Source of the DNA: Rhabditophanes sp. KR3021 | Taxonomy: Eukaryota; Nematoda; Chromadorea; Rhabditida; Alloionematidae | Reading direction: 5' to 3' | NCBI GenBank assembly: GCA_963281155.1 | Contig: CAUJLY010000004.1 | Span: forward strand, 2,604,001 to 2,668,000 | DNA length: 64,000 bases | Shown here: piece by piece, positions 10,350 through 21,618 of the stretch | Layout of the letters: each line of letters opens with the position of its first letter | How positions within the stretch are numbered: position 1 is the first letter of the stretch | The notes under the pieces: model-generated | The model's input: only the letters and a program-made list of their open reading frames with translations | What the model was told of the DNA's origin: nothing | The model's database searches: none | Program-made: the position numbers and the translations under genes

Positions 10350-12102
10350 ATGGAAGAAACAACAAGAAATTATATCATCAAGCCTACTATTATTGAGACA
10401 TCCGTATCTGATGAAATATGCCAGATTGAATCACTTGATGGGGATGAGCCAAATGAAAAGAATGGAACTAAACTTCTGATAGATCAGGTGCGAAAAAACA
10501 ATGCCAAAAAACAGTCTTTTGCTTTAAATCTTGACCATAAAGAGGCTAACTGTCAGAAGAAAAATGCCTACAAGAATTTGGTTGTAAGTAATTTGAATTC
10601 CAGAAAGATTTCCGTAACCTCAACACTACTCGGTAATAATAAATTTATCGGGCTAAGTCGAAATCTTCATAGTATAACATTTCAACTCAAGCCATACCTG
10701 TATTTCCTGAGCTTCATGGGTTATTTTCCAATGCAAAAAAGGATAGAAAGGATGAATTTTCGGTCAAAACTTATTCGAAACATTATGTTCTACGGTATTA
10801 CTTTGACATTTATTTCAATCAATGTCACCTGTTTCATCAGCAACTTAAATATCGTTACATATTACCACAACACCTTTGGCTTTCTAAGTCCATCGTGTGT
10901 TTCTTTCATTTTATCTGGCCTTAAACCCCTTATTAATATTTTTTACTTGTCTATATTTTTGATAAAATCAGCAAAACATGTTCTTATGCTTGAAAAATTC
11001 GATGATATAGAATTATCATTCCGGAATGCATTTAAGACTTATCCTTCTATTTGTGTGTATAAGTTTGTTTCAATAGCTTTGGTACTAATTGCAACAATTC
11101 CCTCTTTAGCCTTGAGAGTCGTTGAAGTTATGGCTGTAGATGGGTTAGTTTTAAAAAGTAACTTAAATCAAAAATTTTCTTTCAGCCAATTGTACTCGTC
11201 ATTTTTTGTCAACATTAGTTATTGTCTCGTTCCTTTGTTAACACTGTGGAATGTCTTGCCATTACTTTACTTTGAGATTTGTAATCGTCTGGTGCGCTTT
11301 TGGTGTCGTACTTTGGTGAAGAATATTGAGAACGAAAACAAATTCAGAAAGTTCAATATAAGATTTTATTACATACAGTTTTTAAAAATAACTAAAGGTA
11401 GGTTTTACGTTGCTCATAATAACGTCTCATAATATTGATGTGTTTATCAATTCATGTATTATGTCTTATTTAGTACAACGACTCATTGGAAGAGTATTTA
11501 ATCCTTTTATATTTTTTTCAATGGCATTTTCATTACTGTTAGTGGTATTTGCCATTTACTTTTTGACCCAACAAAACAATTCCCTATTTGAACCGTTATC
11601 CTCAATCCAAGTAAGGAACGAAACATTCCGAGACTATCTGACTTTGAAAGTGAAATTTACATTAGGCTGGGCAACACTTCAAATATTTATCGCCCTTTTA
11701 TATATTTGTGTGATATGTTATACCGGTTTGAGAACAAACGAGCAGGTGAGCACTTATTCTGGCGTCATTAAAAATATTTTTGTTTTGAATCTTTCCATAG
11801 ACGAGAAAGGTAGTTAAAAGTATCTTGGAGTTAGTCCCTGTAGTGGATTGTGAAAGCGATAGATTTCAAGTGCAATGTTTTATTCACAAAATGCAAACTC
11901 AATACATATGGGGCATGTCCTTATGGAAGATATTGCCGCTAGAGCGAAATACATTCTTTACGGTAATTGAGATTAAGAAAGTAGTTTAAACATTCATTTT
12001 TAGATTGTCAGTGTAATTATTACATACTCTGTGATGCTTTTGAAAATTAAGGAAAATGAAACTGTTCCAGCTGTAATATTTAAAAATGTTACAATCACCT
12101 AA
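10350..12102 (+). CDS. Gustatory-receptor-like (insect chemoreceptor superfamily) membrane protein
   Basis: Four exons, 10350..11397, 11474..11745, 11801..11962 and 12004..12102, give 526 aa with consistent phases. A hydrophilic N-terminus of about 115 aa is followed by about seven hydrophobic helices (LIRNIMFYGITLTFISINVT, VSIALVLIATIPSLALRVVE, VFNPFIFFSMAFSLLLVVFA and others). The final short exon reads IVSVIITYSVMLLKIKEN. It follows a conserved-looking WGMSLWKILPLERNTFFT block. A C-terminal helix with TYhhhLLxx just after a short amphipathic link is the usual signature of Gr/Grl proteins, which act as ligand-gated channels. The canonical TYhhhhhQF ends in LLKIK here. Family-level assignment is moderately confident; ligand unknown. 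The start is the first ATG of the open frame. Confidence 0.7.
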
Positions 12103-12273
12103 TTTGTTTAAATAAAATGCATTAATTATTTTTAATATCTATGAAACGTGTGTAAAAGAGTAACTTTAGTCATTTCAAATCATTCTTATTGTTTTGAATG
12201 GAAATTGGGATTACGTCGTATTGAAATAGTTTAGTAGCTTCTAAAATGTCAATTCAAACATTTACTAACTAGA

Positions 12274-12814
12274 ATGTTTGAATGGTTTTTTGGAAAAGCC
12301 AATTATGAGCAGTTTAGCGAATCTCAGGTTAAAAGGATAATTGCAGAGATAGAAGATAAAAGAGTTAGTTTATTTGCTTTAATTAATTAAATTAATGTCT
12401 TAGATTGAAAGAGAATTAGCTATTAAGGAAATCTATGAGGAAAAAGAGAGAGCATTTAAGATAGCCGAAGCAAGAGAACAATTCTTTTGGACATGTCCCA
12501 CAGGAATTTTGATTTCTTGCCTATCAGCTTTCTCAACTTTACATCATAAAAATGTCTTGCATCTGTTGCCGATCGGACCAGCCATTGCATTCATAGCGTA
12601 CCAGAGCCATTTTGCCTTTGGCAATAAAACTGAGCTTATCATGAGTAAGTTGTTTAATTATTGTTATTTATTCTAATCTAATGTGCTTTTAGAAGATGCA
12701 GCACGTTTGTTAATGGACTCTTCCTCCAATATTGTTACCTTGAAACCACTTACAGTCGAAGATGTGGAAGAAAGAAAAAAATGTAGTAAACAAAATAGTT
12801 CAGAATCCTTTTAG
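12274..12814 (+). CDS. PLGRKT-like protein (plasminogen receptor KT family), copy 1
   Basis: Exons 12274..12363, 12404..12644 and 12693..12814 give 150 aa; the human protein is 147 aa. The N-terminal helix (RIIAEIEDKRIERELAI) leads to REQFF, two hydrophobic helices (FWTCPTGILISCLSAFSTLH and VLHLLPIGPAIAFIAYQ) and the FGNKTELIMKDA segment. This order matches PLGRKT, a two-helix membrane protein reported both at the cell surface and in mitochondria. The C-terminal lysine that binds plasminogen in vertebrates is absent (it ends ...SSESF), so plasminogen binding should not be inferred. The initiating ATG sits one base after a splice-acceptor-like TAACTAG. A paralogue follows 104 bp downstream. 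Confidence 0.8.
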
Positions 12815-12918
12815 TTGTTAAAGCATTTATATTTAATCATAAATGAATTTTTTATAATTGGTTAATTCCATCTACTTCAGCTTACCATTTTTTACCATTA
12901 CACACATTTTAGTTAACA

Positions 12919-13353
12919 ATGTCACTATCAGATTATCTTAACAGTTATTATACAAAAAAAATAGAAGCAGACATCAAACTTCATGAATTGATCAATGAAA
13001 GGGAAAAAGCAATTGAAATCGCTTCCTCAAGAGAAATGTTCGGTTGGCATGCGATGGGTGCTTCAACCCTGACTGCAGCTTTTATCTTTATCAGTCAAAT
13101 TACGAAAAACAAATTATACTCGCTGCCCATTGTATGCATTGTGATGACAACAGGCTATCAGTATGAAAAAATATATGGTGATCACCAACAGAATGTTAAA
13201 AGTAAGTATTCTACTTCCTTCTACTAAGTTATCAAGCACTTTTTAGAGGCTGCAGACCTAATTTTCTTAAAAGAACAAAAGTTACTGAAGCCAATTGGGG
13301 GTGCACTTACTTTGAAGCAAATTGACGACAGAATTAATCATTCAAGAGAATAG
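12919..13353 (+). CDS. PLGRKT-like protein, copy 2
   Basis: Exons 12919..13201 and 13247..13353 give 129 aa. It has the same plan as the upstream copy: an N-terminal helix ending in EREKAIEIASSREMFGWHAM, two hydrophobic helices (GASTLTAAFIFISQI and LYSLPIVCIVMTTGY), then QYEKIYGDHQQNVKKAADLI. SREMF corresponds to SREFL and QYEKIYG to QYDLGYG in vertebrate PLGRKT. The similarity to copy 1 is clear but modest, so the tandem duplication is old. A T-rich stretch ending CACATTTTAG lies 6 nt before the ATG, which would serve as a trans-splice acceptor. The C-terminus ends SRE, without a lysine. Confidence 0.78.
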
Positions 13354-13518
13354 TAAAATTTTATTTATTTATGACGTTAGGTAGTTGCAGAGGACGGAGA
13401 TGTTGTTTGACAATAAAATATAAAATATACTTTCTCGAACATTGTTGGAGTGTAATGTCTCTCTTTATATTTTATGATAAGCACATGTTTCTGATAATAA
13501 ATATTTTTGTTTTTAGTC

Positions 13519-14513
13519 ATGTCACTTTCCTCTAATATTACGATAGCTTCCGCTGTAGTGGCATCATCCATCTTAGGATATGTTATTTACAAACTTATTT
13601 TCAAGAAAAAGGTAATTATTTTGTTTCTTGTTTTTTATTCAATGAATGACTTCAATTTAGAAGGTACTCTTTGATCCCACCAATCCAACTGATAAGCATT
13701 CTCTAATGATAGAGAAAAATGAAATTATCGCACATAATGTTAGGAAAATGAAGCTAAGTTTTACTGACTGTGATGTGTTGAGTGGATTATCACCAGGCCA
13801 ACATGTTTCAATTCAAGGATTAATGGCTGATATCAAGCCTGCATTTAGAGTTCGCTTTTATTCACCAGTACATAAGCTAGACTTAACTGGTTTTATCGAA
13901 ATTATCTACAAGGAATATCCAGAAGAGTTACTAAACAAAAAACAAGGAGCTTTTTCACGTTACTTGGCATCAAAGAAGGTTGGTGAGCAAATTGCTGTAA
14001 GTGGGCCATACGGTTTTATCACTTATTACGGAAAGGGAACTTTTTTCATCAAAGCACAACAAAGGAAAGTAAACTTTAAACATTTAGTGATGCTAGCTTG
14101 CGGTAGTGGCATTACGCCAATGTTTCAACTGATTCAAAGTATTCTAGAAGATCAAAGTGACCAAACCAAAATTACTCTTCTCTATTCAAACAAACAAGTT
14201 GATGATATAATTCTCAGGTAAAATATATTCTTTCTCATGTTACAAATTGTTTTTGACACGTTTTAGAGAACAACTAGACACATATGAAAAACAAAATGAA
14301 CAGCGACTGAAGGTTATCCACACTTTGACAAGGCTAACTGAACAAAACAATTGGGAAGGAGAAACTGGCAGAATTGATAAGGACAAAATTGTAAAGCATA
14401 TGCCTCCTCCAAGTTCAGAAGTTTTTTGTTTAATCTGCGGCACTAAAGATATGAACGTCACATTAAAAGAAATAGCATCGAAATTAGGATATGGAAACAT
14501 TTATTGTTATTAA
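13519..14513 (+). CDS. NADH-cytochrome b5 reductase-like flavoprotein, copy 1
   Basis: Exons 13519..13611, 13661..14217 and 14267..14513 give 298 aa. The first exon encodes an N-terminal membrane anchor (ITIASAVVASSILGYVIYKL) as in membrane b5 reductases, which pass electrons from NADH through FAD to cytochrome b5. The FAD domain has SPGQHVSI (family PGQH) and RFYSPV in place of RxYTPV/S. GPYGFITYYGKG follows, then the NADH domain opens with ACGSGITPMFQLIQ (GxGxTP). The end CGTKDMNVTLKEIASKLG is the expected CGPPxM region, with T-K replacing P-P. These substitutions suggest a divergent paralogue. TTTTTAG stands 2 nt before the ATG. Confidence 0.88.
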
Positions 14514-14819
14514 ATAAATCTTATTTACGTTCTTTTACTGAATAATTAGTGCAAATAAATGTGATAATAATTTACGTGACATTACGTAAAGATGTTTCAT
14601 TTTTAAGTTTTTAGTATTGTTTGATGCAACATTGTTGTCTGAAGTTTCTACACTTTTGTAATTTTTAATATAAGATTATTGTATACTTATGCAATATTTA
14701 ATGTGACTGTTTGGTTAAGATACACAAAAACAAATTGAATGTCAAAAAAATGTTTTATTAAATACTAAACTAATAAATATTAAAAAGATAAAGGAATATA
14801 TTACTATAAATATTAGGGC
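14514..14819. other. Convergent 3' spacer
   Basis: About 300 bp between convergent genes; several AATAAA-type signals on both strands and nothing else recognisable. Confidence 0.4.
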
Positions 14820-16788
14820 CTAAAATCTTTTATTCTTTTTCTTAGCATACACAATAACTGATTTGTTGAGACCATTGATAACTTCTACATTCTCTTCATA
14901 AAGTTTACTTATTTTATCTCTGAATCCTTTGATTACATCCATACTGCCATAAAAACGTGTTCTTGTATTTAGGACAGAATTAGTTACTGTTACCTCATCC
15001 AAGACACTTCTTTCATAATTCTCAGACAATTCTCTTAAATTAAACTCTTTTGTGACAAATCTAGCGTCTCTTAAATATTTAATAATATCGTATTCAAAAT
15101 CTCTTGTTTGATAGGCAGATGAATTATTTGTCGGAGTCTTTTTGAGCAGTTGATAAGCCAAAGAGCAAAACTGCATGTAAGACTCATTGGTACAGTTAAC
15201 TTTCTCCCCATACTCTCCCCAATATCGGTCGATGTACTTAATGTGGTTCCGGAAGATCTTAACATAAATATCTATCTTAGTTTCATTCTTGATGTCAGGG
15301 TGCAACAGATAATCCGAAAGTATTCCAAGCATGATGTTGATACAAAACCCGTGATTACTTCTTTTATTTATCCAGTTCGTGATTTCGCTGATTGACTCCG
15401 GATATCTTGGATTGGCTTTTCGACACATTTCAACGAGCGGCAGATACATCTTGACACCTCCACAGGAAAGTTTTTTTGCCAAATTGGAGTAAATTGTGAA
15501 ATCATAATTCTGATCAATCTTAAATTCCATCGGAGCAAGCACTTCATTGAGACGCGAAACTTTGGCGCACATATCCAAAAGTTTCATTATGGCTAAGCCT
15601 TCATTTATCGTCTTTGCTTTTTCTTCAACTTGATCATATTCAAATTTTTGGTTCCAATCACGATATTGCTGGTTGATAGAATTGAAATCCACCGTATAAC
15701 CAATTAGACTCCTCTTTTCTGCCTCCCACCTGCTAACTGTCTTGCGTTTTTCCGTTTTCTTGGATCGTGAAGCAAATGCTTTTTTAAGAGCTTCGGCCGC
15801 TAAAAATAATTATTATTTGGATATCTATGATTAAAACTTACGACTAGTTCGGTACGTTGAATTGAGAAACTCATTCGGTGTCATGGAGTTTTGGTAACAG
15901 TCAACTTTGTTAACTGGTTCACGAAACGACATTTTGCTCGCTGATGATCTATTGTAAGTTAAAGGTGAAGTAGTTGATGAAGTCTTACTCTTGGTCCCAA
16001 CTTTTGATTTATCAGAAAGTCCAAATGATATTGGAATGAAAGCGGGATATTGTGTAGTAGGTTTTGACTTCATACTAGAAGGTTCCTTTGATCTACCAGC
16101 GTTTAGAATTTTCGGTTTTGAAACAAATACTAAATAAATGAATATATTATGAATAATGACAACAGAACTTACCAGGCACTTGACTTTCCATAAATTCGTC
16201 ACACAAAAGACCTTCTGGAGTCATTCCCAAAGAATCCGGGTATCTTTTAAAAAGAGAATTCCTAAACAATTGAGTTTATCGATATAAATAGATGTTCACT
16301 TACATTCTGATTATTTCTGAGCTCGTATAAAAGATCTTTTTTGAGGAAATGGACGAAGTATCAAGTAAGCTTAAGCAAAACCACAAATTCTTGTACGACG
16401 GTTCTAAAAACCGCCGAAGTATAATCAAGGCAACCAATCGAATTTTGTAGTATCTCCCATTAATCGAGCTCTGCTTTTTAACAGTACCACGTTCTGTGAT
16501 CCAATTTGTGACGTAATCGGTTTGAAGAATTTTGATCTTCTGACATCGATTGTTCTCCGTTGTTCCATTCATTAGTTCTAAGCGATGTTCCGAGGGCGTA
16601 TCCAAAAAAAGCCTCTCTAATTCTGACCAAGTCAAACTAATTTGATGATCTTTGTAAAGCAGCAGGTATGTAGCGTAAGGTACAGCTGCAACCCAAGAAT
16701 ACGATTTTCTTGCTACTTTTGACCAAAAATCCTTCTCCGTGAGTGACATACATTCCGAAATGATACCATGATGTGATTGGTCATCCAT
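14820..16788 (-). CDS. Unrecognised 613-aa protein
   Basis: Minus-strand gene with exons 16788..16304, 16261..16173, 16129..15842 and 15799..14820; all phases agree, and the introns are 42-43 nt. I do not recognise the family. The N-terminal 160 aa look globular (EKDFWSKVARKSYSWVAAV, ISLTWSELERLFLDTPSEHR). A middle 120 aa is low-complexity Ser/Thr/Lys-rich and basic (likely disordered). The C-terminal 300 aa are predicted by eye to be mostly alpha-helical, without membrane segments (AIMKLLDMCAKVSRLNEVL, YLPLVEMCRKANPRYPES). The regular helical C-terminus could be a HEAT-like or katanin-type helical domain, but this is a guess. It is single-copy in the window and flanked on both sides by b5 reductase paralogues in opposite orientation. 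Confidence 0.75.
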
Positions 16789-17184
16789 TTTGAGTAAAAA
16801 TATTTTAACTTCAAGATATTATTATCCGATAATTTAATTATTCGACTAAATCAAAACCCTGTTGGGAAAAAGTGCCTTTATATCCAAACGAGAGACAGCT
16901 TCTTTACTATCAGAAGGCTAGCTAAGACATAACCTAGTGTCGTTCGAATTAAATTTAGAGTATCCACATAGTTTTGGTTGGAACCAATACAATTTATATG
17001 CAAAAAATACAAGACAACCACGTATATGCATATATGCAACAGGGCAGGTATATTATAAGTACAAGATTCAAGGACTAAATATTTATTAATAAGTATACAT
17101 AGTCACATTCTTTAATACACGATTTTAATTTTTTACATGGGAATATTCAAGAAATATAATTTTTTATAAAATGTACTATGAACA
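16789..17184. other. Spacer
   Basis: About 400 bp of AT-rich spacer between two minus-strand genes. No coding or RNA feature seen. Confidence 0.4.
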
Positions 17185-18067
17185 TTAAAAACGAATCAAA
17201 TTACTTCTATCATGAGACAATGCAAGCAAGTTAGGTATGAGATTATCATCCAGCATTTGTGGCCTTCCACACTTAAGGATTCCATGTTCATTACTAGGTT
17301 TATCAACTAATTTCTCAAGTAATTCCTTGTTAATTCTGCCACTATAATAATCTTTGTAATGCCCATCTTTTTCCGTGACAATGAAAGTAACTCTCAATCT
17401 TTCCTTTTCTTTCTTAGCTAATTTTTCAATTTCATCCTTCATGATGATGTCTTTGACAGACTTGTTGGCGAAAATAAAATGTATTTTTGTTTTGTCCTCT
17501 TTGTTTCTTAGAATTTGTGTAATGACTTGCCAAATAGGAGTTAACCCAGTACCTGAAGAAATGTTAATTAAAATAAATGGATAGTTATGATGGCTTACCT
17601 GCGGCAATGGCCGTGAGCTTTTCAAACTTTTTAGTGGTGAAAGAACTTTTATCAGCAACTTTCACATCAAAATTGCCAAATCCATTGTAATTGACAAGTC
17701 CATAAGGTCCACTGAACGTAATAGAATCCCCAATCTTCAATGTTTCCAAGTATTGAGACATCAAGCCGCCATTAGGAAATTTGGGTGTCTTAGAATAAAT
17801 TTTGATAAAGAAGGTGACGGTGCCTTGAGTGTCATTGAAAGAAACAGGAGTATATTTTCTAAAAATGTCCACTCCATCAATGGTAGCATGGATGGCAATA
17901 TGCTCTCCCACTTTAGTTCCAAGGACATCACTTTTGTTAGGAAAAGCAAATTGGAATAGACGCGTGTCTGGTGTTAATTCATTCTTGGTGATCAGCTTCA
18001 GGATAACTTTATTTTCGTTTTCGAGAACATTCTGACCAACAGTATTAGCACAACACAAGAAACTCAT
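17185..18067 (-). CDS. NADH-cytochrome b5 reductase-like flavoprotein, copy 2
   Basis: Minus-strand exons 18067..17599 and 17552..17185 give 278 aa. The FAD-binding motif is canonical here (RKYTPVSF), followed by GGLMSQYLETLKIGD and GPYGLVNYNGFG. TAIAAG joined across the intron to TGLTPIWQVI makes the NADH-site GTGLTP. The C-terminal CGRPQMLDDNLIPNLLAL matches the CGPPPM nucleotide-discriminating loop with an R. There is no long N-terminal anchor when the ATG at 18067 is used; an in-frame upstream Met exists, but a TTTCAG acceptor-like site lies 2 nt before the chosen ATG. This copy is better conserved than the 13.5-kb paralogue and probably soluble or myristoyl-independent. Confidence 0.88.
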
Positions 18068-18463
18068 ATCTGAAATTAATAAAAGTAAGTACAAAACGTG
18101 CCTTATACATGTGACTAAGTTGTCATTTTCATCTACACTTAAATAAGGGGCTGTGGGAATGACGTTTCAAAGTAACAAATAAATATATCGAGAACTCCGC
18201 AGTTCGGTTAATCTTTGGTAAAAGTTTATGAGTTAATATTTATAGATAAAAATATTAATGATAAAAGCAACCAAATTCCTTTTTCAAAAAGATAAGGTGT
18301 CATTTTATTGATAGGAAAGTTTACTTTTTATGATATGTTGTAAACGAATATTTGTATCGTTTTAGTATCCAAATTTTGTAATTCTTTATATAAATGTATG
18401 TCAAGTTTGTTTGGAATGGAAAAAATAGACAACCAAATTCAAAACATTTTTATTTAAAAGAAA
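18068..18463. other. Spacer
   Basis: About 400 bp of non-coding AT-rich DNA between two minus-strand genes; nothing recognisable. Confidence 0.4.
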
Positions 18464-19987
18464 TTATTTAGATTTGACTTTTGTAGAACAAATATTGTCA
18501 GTCGACTTTCTTTTTTTGTGAGCAGTTAAAATGCTTTCTGGAATTGTGATAGTCTTAGCATAGTTTAATAATTCCTCTTTGCTAGAGGAATATTCTGATT
18601 CTACCCATTTTTCATAGCATTTACTCAAAAGATACTTAATAGATGGTCCTCCTTGAACTTTACCCGCTGGTCGTTCTTTTTGCTCTGTATCTGGCATAAA
18701 GTCGATTCCATTAACTGGGAAGTATGGGAAATGGAAAGTTTCAATCATCTCAAATATATCACTTGTGCAACAAAAGTAAATAGCTACTTGTTCATAACGT
18801 TCACAAATCAAAGGTCCGTTTTTAGTTGTGTCTCCGAAGTAAAATTCATATGTCAAAATTCTCTTCCATAAGTCTTGTTGATTAACAGTAGGATCATTAA
18901 TCTTATGACCATTTTCATTGCGAATTTCGTTGATGATTTCGCAAATCACCTTTTTCGGCTCTTGATATTTTGCACTTTTTGTTGAAAGTGTCAATATCGG
19001 ATTGATTCTTAAACAATGATGTCAAAAGTGTCATTGGCTTGATATTTTTTGCCTTGTTAGAATCATTTATCTTTCTAAAATAGGCCATGTCGCAATTCTC
19101 GGGCAAACCGAGATATCTTCCTAGATCACATTTGTTCAACATTATTTCCATAATTTCACTAGCGAAACGACCGGTCACAATCTTCTTTAATTCCAAAAAT
19201 AGTCGTTCACCACTAACATCTTTAAGACCCTTAGCGTTGTCAATGACTGCCGTAATTGTCCTTTCATCATGGTCATCTGAAGTAGTAGCGATTCTTCCAA
19301 AAAAGCGGAAGTACCGCAATATTCTGAGATAATCTTCTTGGATTCTTGTAACGGGATCTCCAGCGAATTGGACTTTCCTAGATTTAATATCCGCAACCCC
19401 TCCAGTATAATCAACGACAGTTCCATCTAGTTTCAGAAACAGTGAATTGACAGTTAAATCTCTGCGAAAAGCATCTTGCTGCCAATCGGTTGTAAATTTA
19501 ACTTCAGCACGTCTTCCATGACAGACAATGTCGTTTCTAAAATGATAATCATTTAAATCTATATTTTGGAAACTTACCTCAAAGTAGTCACTTCGAAATT
19601 TTCTTTATCATTAATCCTACATGTAATGGTTCCATGAGCCTCACCGTTCTTATTAAGCATTCTAATATTTGCCTTCGTAAACATATCTTTCATTTGAACA
19701 GGAGTAGCATCTGTAGCAAAATCAAGATCTGAAGGTTTGATCCCCATCATGAGATCACGAACAGCACCACCTGCCATTCTTAATTCGTAATTATTTGTCT
19801 TAAACAAATCACCGAGAATAGTCAGTTCTTCAACAAATAACTCCTTAAACTCAGGTTGTTCACTGATACTAAGTGTAATGGGTTCGATAGGTTGCATCGC
19901 GTATAATTTCTTTGTGCACGAATGCTTAATAGCTGTTGATAAGAATCTTGAACACCCAAGCTTTAAGTAATTCAAACTTGATAGCAT
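18464..19987 (-). CDS. TRNT1: tRNA nucleotidyltransferase (CCA-adding enzyme), with one frame break
   Basis: Minus-strand exons 19987..19578 and 19536..18464. CCA-adding enzymes add the 3' CCA to tRNAs in mitochondria and cytosol. The class II nucleotidyltransferase core is explicit: [20 protein letters not shown] followed by LDFATDATP holds the catalytic Dx[20 protein letters not shown] and the [18 protein letters not shown] neck/flexible loop follow. The start gives an Arg/Ser/Lys-rich presequence with [10 protein letters not shown], suitable for mitochondrial targeting; a second Met near MQPIEP could give the cytosolic form. Near 18949-18956 (five T on the plus strand) the frame must change by +1: KISRAEK continues as [10 protein letters not shown]. 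One extra base in the A5 run, from assembly or biology, explains it. Full length is about 494 codons. Confidence 0.9.
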
Positions 19988-20564
19988 AAAGTATGGCAAT
20001 GTCGTTCCAAACTATTGCGACATTTTCATGAAGCAATACACGCTTTTCAAATAACTTTCCATCTAAGATTGGAAAAGGTATTCAAAAATGGCGAGGAACT
20101 AACAAAATTGTTTTTATGCAATATCACATTTAAAATGATGCAAAGTAGTATTTATTTGAGAACATCCATGTTTTAAAAATAAAATTGAGAAAGTAATTGC
20201 CAAGTAATAAACAAATTATGTTTAAGATGGACTCGTGAAAAAAACTGCAGAACGTTTAAAATTAAATTGGCTTAGTTTTGACTTATTAAGGATCATTTAT
20301 CTGACTGTTTGAATGATGCATCATTGTTTATTTTAACATTACATTGATATTGACGAGGGTATGAGAGATATTTTTAATTATTGAGAAGACAGCGATACCA
20401 ACTTTTTGATTTATTAGGCAAAACATTGTGTAAATATGCAATATTTTAAGAACTACCCAAAATCTCAAATGGAAAGACACAAATACATCTCCAAACCTCA
20501 TTGAAGGGAAGAATCATCTATTTTACCTGTATTGCTTTGTGCGATCTCGTGTTGCCGTCAAATC
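19988..20564. promoter_or_regulatory. Divergent intergenic region TRNT1 / POLD3
   Basis: 577 bp between two head-to-head housekeeping genes, so both promoters must lie here. AT-rich; I see no clear TATA box, palindrome or CpG cluster. Assignment rests on gene orientation only. Confidence 0.4.
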
Positions 20565-21380
20565 ATGGATATTAGTACCACTTTGTCTGAAGGAGACCAG
20601 AACGATTGGGTTAATAAGGTAAAGAAATGTGTGTTCGACGAAGCTATCATTGTTACAAACTACCATATACAATCTATTAGTAACAATCTTACAGTCAGTG
20701 ATTGCTATTTCATTTTAAATAAGTTTTATCAAGAGCACAAGGAGCAACTTAGTACAGCTTGGGTCATTCATGGGGAAATGACAAACGTTCCCACGGAAAC
20801 AGAGATTTTGGAGCAAATGGGACAGATGGGGCTTGCTTCTCAAACTGCTCCAAATATGCCTTCTAATTCGTTTGTTTCCATTATCGCTGAAGAGTCAAAA
20901 GTTGAGGATCAAACCAGGAAATTGGCGAAGGTCATGGGCAAGTATATTTACAGTGTTCAGAAGAAAGGCGCTGCTTTACTCAACCCTACTGCCAACATGC
21001 ATCGAGATAACTATGCTCAAATATGTCAAATTGAGGATCCAAACGATATCAAAAAAATGAAAGTTGTCAAGGAGGAGATGAAGTCAACTGCCGAAGAAGT
21101 AAAAGAAGCAACAACTGGTGAATTTGTCAAAGAAGAATCAAATCCTGAAGAAGTTACGGAGGAAATACCTTCTACAGCAAAACATTTTACTAGACTCGAA
21201 AGCGATACAGAGGAAGATAAAGAAACTATCAAAAAGGATATTGTTGAAAAGCCCATTACAAAGAAAGGAGTTAGCTCATCAAAGACATCCACGCAATCTA
21301 CCCCCAAGCCAACATCCAAGACATCCGCAAAACCATCAAGTCACCAACCAACCATTAGCAGTTTCTTTGCTAAAAAGTAA
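20565..21380 (+). CDS. POLD3: DNA polymerase delta subunit 3-like (p66/POLD3)
   Basis: A single exon encodes 271 aa. POLD3 is the accessory subunit of replicative DNA polymerase delta that contacts PCNA. The N-terminus (VFDEAIIVTNYHIQSISNNL, VSDCYFILNKFYQEH) matches the winged-helix region of POLD3, where a short peptide chain modulates binding to the B subunit. The middle and C-terminal parts are highly charged and disordered. The very C-terminus QPTISSFFAKK is a textbook PIP box (Q-x-x-I-x-x-F-F) for PCNA binding. It is shorter than vertebrate POLD3 (466 aa) but similar in plan. The ATG at 20565 is the first in frame. Confidence 0.82.
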   Translation: MDISTTLSEGDQNDWVNKVKKCVFDEAIIVTNYHIQSISNNLTVSDCYFILNKFYQEHKEQLSTAWVIHGEMTNVPTETEILEQMGQMGLASQTAPNMPSNSFVSIIAEESKVEDQTRKLAKVMGKYIYSVQKKGAALLNPTANMHRDNYAQICQIEDPNDIKKMKVVKEEMKSTAEEVKEATTGEFVKEESNPEEVTEEIPSTAKHFTRLESDTEEDKETIKKDIVEKPITKKGVSSSKTSTQSTPKPTSKTSAKPSSHQPTISSFFAKK

Positions 21381-21618
21381 ATCTATAGAACATCTCTGGT
21401 ACATAAATGGAATTTTGAATACTTGTATTTTAATTTCAGCAGTATTTGCTCAATAAATAATCTCCTAAATTAATATTATTGTTTTTGCAATTGTTTCTAA
21501 ACAATATTGTTATGGGAGAAAAGTAAATTCACATAGTTAAATTAAAAAATAATTACAATTTCAGACGTATAAATAGATACCATTTTAATCTATTAATATT
21601 CAATTTCTGTTATTAAAT

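Noticed and set aside
18871..18947. 77-nt intron in TRNT1 to explain the frame change
   Set aside because: It would remove a segment that aligns in length with other TRNT1 proteins; a single-base indel is simpler.
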